DNA from: Parasedimentitalea maritima
Lineage (GTDB): Bacteria > Pseudomonadota > Alphaproteobacteria > Rhodobacterales > Rhodobacteraceae
Reading direction: 5' to 3'
Assembly (NCBI RefSeq): GCF_005771405.1
Contig: NZ_VAUA01000007.1
Span: forward strand, 196,892-260,891
DNA length: 64,000 nucleotides
Shown: one piece after another, positions 18,528-27,517 of the stretch
Numbering within the stretch: position 1 is the first letter of the stretch
How the letters are laid out: the number at the start of each line of letters is the position of its first letter
Notes under the pieces: model-generated
Database searches by the model: none
What the model saw: only the letters and a program-made list of their open reading frames with translations
What the model was told of the DNA's origin: nothing
Position numbers and translations under genes: made by a program

Positions 18528-18617
18528 GTTTGGAAGTTGGCTATGTGGATAAGAATAAGCTGACAGGGTTTCCCGTTACAGGTACTTACAGGGAATTCAC
18601 TTCAGGGAATTTGCCAC

Positions 18618-19226
18618 ATGCCCAGCATCGAATATTTCTATTCTGCCCATTCCGCCTATGCCTATCTGGGCGCCCAAAAGCTGGCTCAAATCTGCGCGGA
18701 TTATGGTTGCACGGTGCTGCACCGGCCGATTTACCTCAGCCCCGTCATCGAGGCCGCAGGGTCACAACCCTTTGCTGCACGTACCAAGGCGCACGCCGAC
18801 TATTTCTTTGGCCGCGAAATTGAACGCTGGGCAGAATATCGGGGTGTTGATATGATCGACTACCGTCCCACTCATCATGACAATCCGCTGACACTGTCAA
18901 ATGGTCTGATCATCGCAGCCGCCGAAGCCTGGGCACCGGTGGACCAACTGTCCTATGCGATACTCAAGGCGCATTGGGTGAAGGATGCCGATATTGCAGA
19001 TGCGGCAACTCTGGCGGGACTGGTCACTGACTTGGGTTTGGATGCAGATAGCTTGCTGACCGCAGCATTGTCAGCCCCAATTCAAGCCCTGCATGAGCAA
19101 TATACCCAAGAGGCTATGACCCGCAGCGTCTTTGGCTCACCCACCTATATTCTGGACGGTGACATGTTCTATGGGCAGGACCGGTTGGAGTTGATCGAAC
19201 ACGCGCTGTCGAAAAGATCGGCTTGA
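18618..19226 (+). CDS. 2-hydroxychromene-2-carboxylate isomerase family (DsbA/GST-kappa fold)
   Basis: The 202-residue product starts MPSIEYFYSAHSAYAYLGAQ, matching the EFFFDFxSPYAYLG start of the family, and has the conserved RSVFGSPTYILDGDMFYGQDRLELIEHAL block near the C-terminus. Family members are glutathione-dependent isomerases from aromatic catabolism or related thioredoxin-fold enzymes. The usual catalytic serine of the SPY motif aligns with the AHSAYAY region here. No aromatic-catabolism genes are nearby, so the substrate is unknown. A MAPEG gene, from another glutathione-linked family, follows. Confidence 0.85.
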   Translation: MPSIEYFYSAHSAYAYLGAQKLAQICADYGCTVLHRPIYLSPVIEAAGSQPFAARTKAHADYFFGREIERWAEYRGVDMIDYRPTHHDNPLTLSNGLIIAAAEAWAPVDQLSYAILKAHWVKDADIADAATLAGLVTDLGLDADSLLTAALSAPIQALHEQYTQEAMTRSVFGSPTYILDGDMFYGQDRLELIEHALSKRSA

Positions 19227-19284
19227 CGGAACAGGGCAGGGGTGCTCTCTATTTAACCAAATCATTAAATAGATGGAGTGCCCA

Positions 19285-19704
19285 ATGCCCGAACTTGTAG
19301 CAGCCTATTCAGTTGCCCTTATTTCCCTGCTGGTCTTTGTTCTAGTTGTTCTGCTGCAGTCTGCGCTGGTGGGCGCGGCCAAGGCCAAGGCAAACATGAC
19401 CCCGGGCAGCAACCCCGAACCGGACTACGACAATTCCGTTTACCGGCTGAACCGAAGCCATCAAAACGGCATTGAGATCATGCCTGCCGTCGCCGTCGGG
19501 GTGTTCGCCTGTATCCTCACCGGGGTTTCTGCCTGGTGGGTCAACTTGCTGATGGTGCTGTTTCTGGTTTTGCGGCTGATCTACGTCCTGATCTATGCGC
19601 AGAACGTTGGCAAGGCGACCCAAGGCGCACGTACTTTTGTGTTTGTCGCGGGATGGGCGATGGTTGTAGCGCTGTGTGTTCTGTCAATCTTGGCGCTGGT
19701 CTGA
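19285..19704 (+). CDS. MAPEG family membrane protein
   Basis: The 139-residue product has four hydrophobic segments (about residues 4-26, 62-80, 83-103 and 117-138). The MAPEG signature region YRLNRSHQNGIEIMPAVAVGVFAC includes the conserved R-x-x-x-N/H-NGxE-type motif. MAPEG proteins are small four-helix membrane proteins, often glutathione transferases or peroxidases. I chose ATG at 19285, because GATGGAG is at the right distance; the ATG at 19273 lies inside that site. Confidence 0.85.
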   Translation: MPELVAAYSVALISLLVFVLVVLLQSALVGAAKAKANMTPGSNPEPDYDNSVYRLNRSHQNGIEIMPAVAVGVFACILTGVSAWWVNLLMVLFLVLRLIYVLIYAQNVGKATQGARTFVFVAGWAMVVALCVLSILALV

Positions 19705-19859
19705 ATTTCGTGAGGTACGCAGAACCAACAGCAGGCCGGGATCTATGTTTCAGACGCATAGCGGCAAGACCGTGATGTGCGTTGTTTGCGCTGACATCTG
19801 TCCCTATTTTAGGTCGACAAATGACAGAAGCTGCCGGTCAATGCGGATCGGCCGAATAG

Positions 19860-20087
19860 ATGGACGAACCAATGGAATATGCAATCCCCTCGCAAAGTGC
19901 CACCATGAACCTGAGTGGCCGCTTTCAAGCCATTCTGGCGAACGTACGTGCTGCCCGGGTTCGTAAGGCTGCGTTCAATCGCGCCTATGCCGAGTTGCAA
20001 AGCTTAACAGAAGACGAGCTGATCGAATTTGGTATGCACCGCTCAGATCTGGCCGAAATTGCCCGTCAACAGGTTGAAGCCGACTGA
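19860..20087 (+). CDS. DUF1127 family small protein, copy 1
   Basis: The 75-residue product ends ELQSLTEDELIEFGMHRSDLAEIARQQVEAD, the arginine- and leucine-rich helix-turn typical of DUF1127 (YjiS-like) proteins. Short DUF1127 proteins in other alphaproteobacteria have been linked to RNA turnover and phosphate or stress responses; the role here is not shown. A start at ATG 19872 is equally possible. The palindrome copy 2 and a terminator follow. A second DUF1127 gene lies 250 bp downstream. Confidence 0.8.
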   Translation: MDEPMEYAIPSQSATMNLSGRFQAILANVRAARVRKAAFNRAYAELQSLTEDELIEFGMHRSDLAEIARQQVEAD

Positions 20088-20104
20088 ACCTTAGGCCGAT
20101 GAAC

Positions 20105-20124
20105 GGTGCGTGCTAGCACGCACC
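20105..20124. repeat. Dispersed palindrome, copy 2
   Basis: GGTGCGTGCTAGCACGCACC, a fully perfect 20-bp palindrome, 18 nt after the DUF1127 stop. It has the same arms as 209-228 and 34330-34349. Confidence 0.8.
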
Positions 20125-20138
20125 CTGCGACATGACGA

Positions 20139-20170
20139 TGCGCCCGCGGGAAACCGGGGGCGTTTTGCAT
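20139..20170 (+). terminator. Intrinsic terminator after DUF1127 copy 1
   Basis: ATGCGCCC and GGGCG...GCAT pair around a GAAA-containing centre, with a TTTT between the inner and outer arms. Confidence 0.65.
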
Positions 20171-20336
20171 TTTCTCACCTTTTACAAGGCTGGGCTTTGC
20201 ATGTCGTCAGTGCATAGCGGCTTGACCGAACTGGCATTTGTGGAGTGCACCATAGATGGCGTATTTAAAATGCAGCTTAACAAGGCACACATACAGTACC
20301 GGGGAATGGGTCTCGGTAAAGAGTAAGGACAATAAC

Positions 20337-20552
20337 ATGGCTCACGCAATCAATTCCGCTTCTACTGGCTTTAACCTGATCGCACGCATCCGTGGGTTCT
20401 TTGAGGCTGCCGCAACATCCTGGGTTCAGGCCAGCGAATATAAGCGTACTTACACAGAGCTGGATAAGCTGACAGGCCGTGAACTGGCCGACATTGGTGT
20501 TCGCCGCTGCGATATCGCCGAAATCTCCCGTATCCACGTATACGGCAAGTAA
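20337..20552 (+). CDS. DUF1127 family small protein, copy 2
   Basis: The 71-residue product ends ELDKLTGRELADIGVRRCDIAEISRIHVYGK, a clear DUF1127 C-terminus that matches copy 1 (ELQSLTEDELIEFGMHRSDLAEI). I chose ATG at 20337 because of TAAGGA upstream and family length. The frame is open 27 codons further but without a ribosome-binding site. The pair probably arose by duplication and diverged. Confidence 0.85.
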   Translation: MAHAINSASTGFNLIARIRGFFEAAATSWVQASEYKRTYTELDKLTGRELADIGVRRCDIAEISRIHVYGK

Positions 20553-20604
20553 TTCCCGAATTCATTCGACCCTTTTCCTCCTCCCTTGGGTTTGAGTGAC
20601 CAGA

Positions 20605-20634
20605 AACGCCTCCGCACCGCGGGGGCGTTTTCTG
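20605..20634 (+). terminator. Intrinsic terminator after DUF1127 copy 2
   Basis: AACGCCTCCGC-ACC-GCGGGGGCGTT stem followed by TTCTGTT. Confidence 0.85.
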
Positions 20635-20714
20635 TTACTAGGCCGTGACGTTAGATTTGCCTTCTGTTGCGGCTGCCTCTAGCTCTGGTTGCTCGCAACA
20701 AAGGAGCGCGTGAT

Positions 20715-21713
20715 ATGCTACGCTGGGCTGTTCTGGGAACAGGGTTTATCTCCAACGCGGTGGCGACAGCCATCCAGCAAAGTGACGGGTCAGAGCTATG
20801 GACCGTCGCTGGGCGGAACCCGGATGCTGTGCAGGCGTTTCAGCGCCAATACCAGATTCCCAACCACTCTATCGGTTACGAAGGCGCACTCAGTGACCCA
20901 AATGTCGATGTGGTCTATATCGGCCTGCCCAACCATGTACATTACACACTGACTGCGCAGGGCGCCGCCAATGGTAAGGCGGTCCTGAGTGAGAAGTCGC
21001 TGACCACCACCATGGATCAGGCCCACCAGCTGGTCACTGCAGTACAGAGCCACAATACTTTCTTCGTTGAGGGCTTAATGTATCTGGCCCATCCGCTGTA
21101 TCAACGTCTGCTAGAGGTGCTGCTGGACGGTCGCCTAGGCGAGCTGCGCGCCATCCAGGGGTTTTACGCCGCTGATATCTGGCAGGTGACCAATCCGTTG
21201 GGGCGCGGCACCCTGTACAATCTTGGCTGTTACCCCACCTCGCTGATGCATCTGGTGGTGCAGACCATGTGCGGCGAGGAGATGTTTGCCACCCGCCGCC
21301 TGAGCGGCTTTGGCAATGTCTCGGACCACGACGGTACCATCTGCGACGCGGCTGTGACCGCCCGGTTTGGCAATGGTGTGCTGGCCAGTCTACACTCCAC
21401 CGACAGCTACGGCATGGCGCATGGCTTTACCATCAGCGGCAGCAAGGGCGTGTTGCGGGTCGTCACCAATCCGTGGCTGCCCGTGCCCGGCGCGAACCAC
21501 CTGCAGTGGTGCCCCTATGACGGCGCGGTTGAGGACATCTATGTCGAAACCGGGTATGATGCCTTCTATCACCAGATCAAAATGGTCGAACAGAACCTCT
21601 CCCAAAACCGGACCGAGGCACAGCGCCCGTCGCCCCGCCTGCAGGATTCGGTCGAGATCATGGCGTTCCTGACCGAGTGGGAGGCCCTGTGCCTGAACGG
21701 GGCTGCGGATTAA
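20715..21713 (+). CDS. Gfo/Idh/MocA family oxidoreductase
   Basis: The 332-residue product has an N-terminal Rossmann domain (LRWAVLGTGFISNAVATAI), the family NAD(P)-binding core DVVYIGLPNHVHYTLTAQGAANGKAVLSEKSLTT with the EK pair, and a C-terminal substrate domain with VEGLMYLAHPLYQRLLEVL. Closest in feel to dihydrodiol-dehydrogenase-like or scyllo-inositol-type members; the substrate cannot be told. AAGGAGC supports ATG at 20715. An in-frame start at 20667 lacks a site. It stands alone in the rpmD-rplO islet. Confidence 0.9.
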   Translation: MLRWAVLGTGFISNAVATAIQQSDGSELWTVAGRNPDAVQAFQRQYQIPNHSIGYEGALSDPNVDVVYIGLPNHVHYTLTAQGAANGKAVLSEKSLTTTMDQAHQLVTAVQSHNTFFVEGLMYLAHPLYQRLLEVLLDGRLGELRAIQGFYAADIWQVTNPLGRGTLYNLGCYPTSLMHLVVQTMCGEEMFATRRLSGFGNVSDHDGTICDAAVTARFGNGVLASLHSTDSYGMAHGFTISGSKGVLRVVTNPWLPVPGANHLQWCPYDGAVEDIYVETGYDAFYHQIKMVEQNLSQNRTEAQRPSPRLQDSVEIMAFLTEWEALCLNGAAD

Positions 21714-22014
21714 CCCTGTTGCGCAGCCAGCGGACGCCCTGCTCAGGAAACTGAAACCGTCGAGCTGTAGTTTCCTAATTGATCGCGATCTAGCCGGGCT
21801 TGGCACCCCGGCCACACCCGGAGCCTGGCCCTCGTAAAGAAGGGGGCGCAACTGAACCGTTCCTTGCACGGGGCATTCCCCCGTCTGCATCCACCCCGGC
21901 GGCGCCGCCACTCCTATCCGGCCCACCCGTTTGATACAGAATGACAGAAACCGACAGGGCAGGGGCCTTGGCGGCTGAAGGCGCTCGCCTATCAGGTTTG
22001 CCAAGGGCAAACCC
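21714..22014. other. Non-coding, G+C-rich stretch with hairpins
   Basis: No gene seen on either strand. It contains the palindrome GATCGCGATC (21781-21790) and the hairpin GCCGGG-CTTGGCAC-CCCGGC (21793-21812). A short hairpin, GTTTGCC-AAG-GGCAAAC, abuts the 53-nt repeat that follows. Long minus-strand frames here are mainly an effect of high G+C. Confidence 0.45.
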
Positions 22015-22067
22015 GCGCCTGACCTTCCCCCCGGGAAGGCGCTTTGCACCTCCCCAAGGTCAGGCGC
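22015..22067. repeat. 53-nt stem-loop repeat, copy 2
   Basis: Base-for-base identical to 333-385, with perfect 12-bp terminal arms. The 32 nt at 22037-22068 are repeated directly at 22668-22699, bracketing the next gene. Confidence 0.85.
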
Positions 22068-22164
22068 TGATTGTGGTAGTGTTTTAGGCTTGTGGATGTT
22101 GGATTCACGGGTCTAAATCTCAATATTCGGATCTGCGATCTATTTATTGAAAGAGGGCTGTCTT

Positions 22165-22701
22165 TTGGCACGGCGACGAGACTTAAAGAATGTTTCTTAC
22201 GGTTTTTTGGGTTTTGTTTTTAGTCGAAATTTTGACGTTGATGGGTATTGCGGTCTTGGAAAGCTCTACCAGCTAGCGAACGGTCTTGAGGGGAAGGTTG
22301 TTCATCTTGATGTCATGCCTGACCCACAAGGCGATTGTGGGTCCTTGGTTTCGTATAGTGAGTTCTTTTCATACTGGCTTGGCCAAAAAATGAACAAATT
22401 GGATCTGCCGCTCGATTGGGTGACGTCAGCGGAACTTACGATTCGGTTCAATGTTCCCTCAGATCTACCGTTGAAGGTAAGCAAGAATTTGCGAGTTAAC
22501 GCGGAATATGCAGTTGGAGACATTGTAACTGCTGAATTGGTGCTCATCTCCGACTATGGAAAAGAGTACACAGCGTCGGCTAGTGGACGCTGTGTCAAAT
22601 TTAATAGCTTGCTCAATTCTTCGCTGAGGAGAGGCCGAGAAGACCGGGGGCCAAAACTAAAAAAGCTAGGCGCTTTGCACCTCCCCAAGGTCAGGCGCTA
22701 G
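22165..22701 (+). CDS. Hypothetical protein whose 3' end is made by the repeat
   Basis: The 178-residue product begins (TTG) ARRRDLKNVSYGFLGFVFSRNFDVDGYCGLGKLY. Similar starts (RRRDLKGVA..SRNNDVDGYW) occur in uncharacterised alphaproteobacterial proteins, as far as I recall; function unknown. TTG at 22165 has AAAGAGGG 8 nt before it; a TTG at 22147 is also open. The last ten codons (GALHLPKVRR) are encoded by the 32-bp repeat segment, so the native C-terminus was probably replaced when the repeat recombined. A+T-rich relative to neighbours. Confidence 0.6.
   Translation: MARRRDLKNVSYGFLGFVFSRNFDVDGYCGLGKLYQLANGLEGKVVHLDVMPDPQGDCGSLVSYSEFFSYWLGQKMNKLDLPLDWVTSAELTIRFNVPSDLPLKVSKNLRVNAEYAVGDIVTAELVLISDYGKEYTASASGRCVKFNSLLNSSLRRGREDRGPKLKKLGALHLPKVRR
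22668..22699. repeat. 32-nt partial copy of the stem-loop repeat
   Basis: AGGCGCTTTGCACCTCCCCA... identical over 32 nt to 22037-22068, in direct orientation. It lacks the left arm of the full element and overlaps the 3' end of the upstream gene. Confidence 0.85.
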
Positions 22702-22714
22702 GATTGGTTATTGT

Positions 22715-23191
22715 CTACGGAAGGTAGAACCCCAGAAACGTGTCAAAAGAACGGGCCAGTCTTTCTGTTTCATTGAAGTCGTGATCCCAAAAGTAAACCG
22801 AAGCATCTGGAACAGAGTGTTGACCCAGTTCGCGCATATCGAAACAAATGTTGTTTCCAAGGCTATCGATTAGGAATGGTAGCAAGAAGACTGGCATTCC
22901 CATATCACGCCAGATCAAAGCGTCGCGGATTTCTTCTGGTGAAAGAAAGCTATTCAAGTGCGGACGGTTTACGCCCAACAGGACATCTGCAAGAGAAATA
23001 TTGTCGTCTATCCACTCCCAGAGCTTAATCGTTGGGTTTGGCAACCCAACTTCAAGAATTTGGCTCCGGTAACTGAGTGGAAAGGCCGCGCCCACCTCAG
23101 TCTCCAATTCGGAAAGCTCGACTTCAGAAACGCTTTCAGGCTGATAGTTCGGGTGACTCCAAGCCTCGTGAAATCTTGCTAAAGTGCCCAC
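22715..23191 (-). CDS. SMI1/KNR4 (SUKH) family protein, immunity-like
   Basis: The 158-residue product has the SUKH pattern: VSEVELSELETEVGAAFPLSYRSQILEVGLPNPT, then a middle stretch reading VFLLPFLIDSLGNNICFDMREL, the typical acidic-aromatic strand of the fold, and VYFWDHDFNETERLARSFDTFLGFYL at the end. SUKH proteins are most often immunity proteins of contact-dependent or polymorphic toxins. No toxin gene is adjacent, so this is an orphan. It is convergent with the hypothetical gene at 22165, with 13 bp between stops. Confidence 0.8.
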   Translation of the reverse strand: MGTLARFHEAWSHPNYQPESVSEVELSELETEVGAAFPLSYRSQILEVGLPNPTIKLWEWIDDNISLADVLLGVNRPHLNSFLSPEEIRDALIWRDMGMPVFLLPFLIDSLGNNICFDMRELGQHSVPDASVYFWDHDFNETERLARSFDTFLGFYLP

Positions 23192-23296
23192 TCAATTCTT
23201 GCTCGATCAATCAATTTTCTCCCACCCTGTGTGAAACCTGTGGGTATTGCAACAGCAACCAAGGACGCGGCACATTGCACTAGCAAGCCAAGTCAC

Positions 23297-23325
23297 TTGA
23301 TCCCCACTCCCAACAGGTCTATAGG
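23297..23325 (+). promoter_or_regulatory. Predicted promoter of the rplO block
   Basis: TTGATC (23297-23302), a 17-nt spacer containing CCCACTCCCAACAGG, then TATAGG (23320-23325). The CCCAACAGG-n2-TATAG piece is shared with the rpsJ promoter. Confidence 0.7.
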
Positions 23326-23377
23326 CACCCGGTGGCCATCCGGGTCACGAGAATCAAAATCACTATATGCCGTGGTT

Positions 23378-23400
23378 GGCCCGAATTCGCTTCGTGGGTC
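23378..23400 (+). promoter_or_regulatory. rplO leader hairpin with ATTCGCT loop
   Basis: GGCCCGA-ATTCGCT-TCGTGGGTC pairs with a 2-nt bulge. The loop is identical to that of the rplB leader and differs by one base from the rpsJ leader. A second stem, ACCCGG-TGGCCAT-CCGGGT, lies upstream at about 23327-23345. Confidence 0.5.
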
Positions 23401-23423
23401 ACATCCGGCCAAGGAGAAGCGAT

Positions 23424-23897
23424 ATGAGACTTAACGAACTGAGCGACAACCCAGGCGCAACCAAAAAACGCAAGCGCGTTGGCCGTGGTCCGGGTTCCGG
23501 CACCGGTAAAATGGGTGGCCGTGGTATCAAAGGTCAAAAATCCCGTTCGGGTGTTGCGATTAAAGGTTTTGAAGGCGGTCAGATGCCTTTGTACCAGCGT
23601 CTGCCAAAGCGTGGCTTCAGCAAGCCAAACCGCAAGGCATTTGCAGTCATCAACCTGGGCCTGATCCAGAAATTCATCGACCTCGGCAAACTTGACGCTG
23701 CATCGATCACCGAAGATTCGCTGGTCGAATCGGGTGTTGTTCGTCGCAAGCTGGACGGTGTCCGTGTTCTGGCCAAAGGCGAAATCACTGCCAAAGCCAA
23801 CATCTCTGTTACCGGCGCGTCGAAATCCGCTGTTGAAGCAGTAGAAAAAGCAGGCGGTGCCCTGACACTGGTCGCAAAAGCAGCTGCAGCTGAGTAA
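23424..23897 (+). CDS. rplO: 50S ribosomal protein L15
   Basis: The 157-residue product begins [41 protein letters not shown]-like and has [18 protein letters not shown], diagnostic of L15. AAGGAGAAGCG precedes ATG at 23424. The frame is open upstream for 19 codons but without a site. It opens the rplO-secY-adk block. Confidence 0.98.
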   Translation: MRLNELSDNPGATKKRKRVGRGPGSGTGKMGGRGIKGQKSRSGVAIKGFEGGQMPLYQRLPKRGFSKPNRKAFAVINLGLIQKFIDLGKLDAASITEDSLVESGVVRRKLDGVRVLAKGEITAKANISVTGASKSAVEAVEKAGGALTLVAKAAAAE

Positions 23898-23950
23898 GCC
23901 CTTGTGAGCGGCAACAATGCCGCTTACATAGTCTCCAGTTTTCCAATTGA

Positions 23951-23988
23951 CGCCGCCCGAGCCGGAAAACGGCTCCGGGCGGCGTTTT
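23951..23988 (+). terminator. Terminator or attenuator between rplO and secY
   Basis: CGCCGCCCG-AGCC-GGAAAAC-GGCT-CCGGGCGGCG is a long, near-perfect stem followed by TTTTCG. It lies 22 nt before the secY start. secY has no obvious separate promoter, so it probably reduces rather than ends transcription. Confidence 0.7.
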
Positions 23989-24009
23989 CGCAATAAAGAG
24001 ACCTTTTTC

Positions 24010-25370
<1,361 letters not shown>

Positions 25371-25374
<4 letters not shown>

Positions 25375-26012
25375 ATATTATCCTTCTTGGACCACCGGGT
25401 GCCGGCAAAGGCACCCAAGCGCGCCATTTGGTTGACACCCGTGGAATGTTACAGCTCAGCACCGGAGATATGCTGCGCGATGCCAAGTCCAGCGGTACTG
25501 AGATGGGTAAGAAAGTCGCGGCCATTATGGATGCCGGCAAGTTGGTCACGGACGAGATCGTCATTGGCCTGATCGAAGAGAAGCTGTCCGCCGAATCTGG
25601 TGCCGGTTTCATCTTCGACGGCTTCCCACGTACACTTGCTCAGGCTGATGCGCTGTCTGCTTTACTCGCCAAACTTGGTCAGTCACTGCACACAGTGATC
25701 GAAATGCGGGTCGACGACGATGCGCTGGTTAAGCGGATCACCGGTCGCTTTACCTGTGGCGATTGCGGTGAGGTTTATCACGACGAAACCAAACCAACGG
25801 CTGAGGACGGCAAATGTGACAACTGCGGGAGTACCAACATGGTGCGGCGCGCAGATGACAACGAAGACAGCCTGCGCACCCGTTTGATGGAATACTACAA
25901 AAAGACCTCGCCGCTGATTGGCTATTACTATGCCAAGGGCGACCTGCGTCCCGTCAATGGTCTGGCTGACATCACCGAAGTGCAAAAGTCGATCGAGGCC
26001 ATTCTGGGCTGA
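25371..26012 (+). CDS. adk: Adenylate kinase, zinc-type LID
   Basis: The 213-residue product has the P-loop [11 protein letters not shown] (residues 7-17), the AMP site with LSTGDMLR, and [10 protein letters not shown]. The LID domain carries four cysteines, CGDC...CDNC, which in homologues bind a structural zinc. It converts AMP and ATP to two ADP. It is translationally coupled to secY, a common arrangement. Confidence 0.98.
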
Positions 26013-26042
26013 TCAACGCATTGGTAGGTTGATAACCAATTG

Positions 26043-26068
26043 GGGCTAGGACTTTCCTAGCCCTTTTT
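26043..26068 (+). terminator. Intrinsic terminator after adk
   Basis: GGGCTAGG-ACTTT-CCTAGCCC perfect 8-bp stem followed by TTTTT; ends the rplO-secY-adk unit. Confidence 0.9.
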
Positions 26069-26086
26069 GATTCAGGAACCCAATTT

Positions 26087-26467
26087 ATGCCAATTCGTCC
26101 CGCTCTTTGTATTGCCGCCCTTTGTGTTGCCGCCCTGGGCGTATCAGCTCAGGTCCTTGTTGATGACATGCGTGCCTGTGCAATGATGGAGGAGGAGCAT
26201 GGCTTGCTTGATTTCGCGAGCGAAGGCGGGCTGATCCTGGACCCATATGGTTTCAACTCGATGGAGCTTAATTGCCTGTTTTCACCGGAGCTGACCTTCA
26301 ACTGGGACAGCTACCAAGTCTCAACTCATATGGGGCAGTGCGAGTATCCTGGTCCAGACTATGAACCCAAGCTGTTCACCTTTGTGATGAACAATGAGGA
26401 GCCCGGGGTGGTGAAGCTGTATGACGGATCAGATGAGCCGACCCGGTTCTATTCCTGTACGGATTGA
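26087..26467 (+). CDS. Small exported hypothetical protein
   Basis: The 126-residue product has an N-terminal signal peptide (LCIAALCVAALGVSAQ) followed by an acidic domain with five cysteines, predicted periplasmic. No family recognised. Distinctive features are TFNWDSYQVS, CEYPGP and the C-terminal GSDEPTRFYSCTD. A decayed paralogue lies at 27270-27463, on the far side of the next gene. Confidence 0.65.
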   Translation: MPIRPALCIAALCVAALGVSAQVLVDDMRACAMMEEEHGLLDFASEGGLILDPYGFNSMELNCLFSPELTFNWDSYQVSTHMGQCEYPGPDYEPKLFTFVMNNEEPGVVKLYDGSDEPTRFYSCTD

Positions 26468-26632
26468 TTTGGCGCGATAACGAAAAAAAGTGGTAACTGG
26501 TGCTCATGGGATAAATAGCGTTGAAACTTCAAGGCAGACCGCTTTCAGCGATGCTTGGAAGGTGGAGCAGAAAATGGCTCGGAACTACGCATCGGATTAG
26601 GGAATTGTCATGGTCCACTTTGTCTATAGGCT

Positions 26633-27193
26633 ATGCCGATGACCGAAATAAGAACCTTGCTAAACTTAGATAGGTGGACTGACCTGAACTGTAGTGCTGG
26701 TGGCTTTACTGCGCTTGGTCGCCCAGATATTGCGCCGCGGGCTGTCGACATTTCCGTCAACAAGCCACTTGACCCCACAAATTTGAAGGAACTTGTCAAG
26801 TTCGCTCGACCAGTTCCGAGGGCCCCAATCGAAGAGCTCTTTGGCCTTTGCAACGGTGTGATGGTTGGAAGATACGTGTTTAATGTGTTTGGAGTGCTCG
26901 ATAAAACTGGAGGCGGAGGACATGCGCATATTCCGTTGGATACCAATGTCCCCAACCTTTATGGACGCCCGGAAGAGCTTGATGAAGAGCTGCTCATTCT
27001 CGCAAAAAGTACTGAGATTACGGCGCCATCCGGTAAGAGTTCTAATTTCTTTCATTTTATAGACACCTTTGGGAAAATTTCCGTCTCTGATTCAGAGAAC
27101 CTTTTGAAACCGGTTCGAACATTTGACGACGTCACAAAGTGGCTTTGTTCTGAGTTTGAAAGAGCAGTTTCCGGCTTCGAGGCGAGTGGTTAG
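26633..27193 (+). CDS. SUKH-like hypothetical protein, possible orphan immunity gene
   Basis: The 186-residue product has a segment IEELFGLCNGVMVGRYVFNVFGV that recalls the strand-helix of SMI1/KNR4 (SUKH) proteins, and C-terminal FDDVTKWLCSEFERAVSGF as a closing helix. The match is to pattern only, so family membership is tentative. No toxin gene is nearby. It lies between a gene and that gene's decayed paralogue, so it may have been inserted there. A+T-richer than the ribosomal genes. Confidence 0.5.
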   Translation: MPMTEIRTLLNLDRWTDLNCSAGGFTALGRPDIAPRAVDISVNKPLDPTNLKELVKFARPVPRAPIEELFGLCNGVMVGRYVFNVFGVLDKTGGGGHAHIPLDTNVPNLYGRPEELDEELLILAKSTEITAPSGKSSNFFHFIDTFGKISVSDSENLLKPVRTFDDVTKWLCSEFERAVSGFEASG

Positions 27194-27269
27194 GCTGCAA
27201 TCTGCAGGCTCTACGCCCAACTCTCTGAATTAAAGTGGAACTACTGAAACGATCGGCGTCGCCTAGGCT

Positions 27270-27463
27270 AGCCTTCACTTTGCAGCACGCGCGATATTCA
27301 ATTTTCACTGGGACGGCAATCAAATCTCACCGACAAGGGGCCACTACGAAGAACCCGGTCCCTAAATCGTGCTCACCATGTTTGCCTTTAGGATGACCCC
27401 GGCGCTGTCACTCTGTAGGAAGGATCAGATGAGCCGACGGTGTTCCATTCCTGCGCGAACTGA
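27270..27463 (+). pseudogene. Decayed paralogue of the exported protein at 26087
   Basis: Read with one frameshift and in-frame stops, this stretch gives IFNFHWDGNQIS, then HYEEPGP, MFAF, DPGAVTL and GSDEPTVFHSCAN before a TGA. These align in order with LTFNWDSYQVS, QCEYPGP, LFTF, EPGVVKL and GSDEPTRFYSCTD of the gene at 26087. DNA identity is strongest at GGATCAGATGAGCCGAC. A stop follows GP and another follows VTL, so it is not functional. Confidence 0.75.
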
Positions 27464-27517
27464 CTCTATCTGATTGGTTGCGCTAGCAATGATCTGTAGC
27501 GTCAATCAAAAGGTGGG

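Noticed and set aside
20132-20326. 64-codon frame between the two DUF1127 genes
   Set aside because: Starts inside a terminator stem and has no ribosome-binding site.
21390-22049. 219-codon minus-strand open frame over the Gfo/Idh/MocA 3' end and the repeat
   Set aside because: Half is antisense to a clear enzyme gene and half crosses G+C-rich non-coding DNA. No motif recognised.
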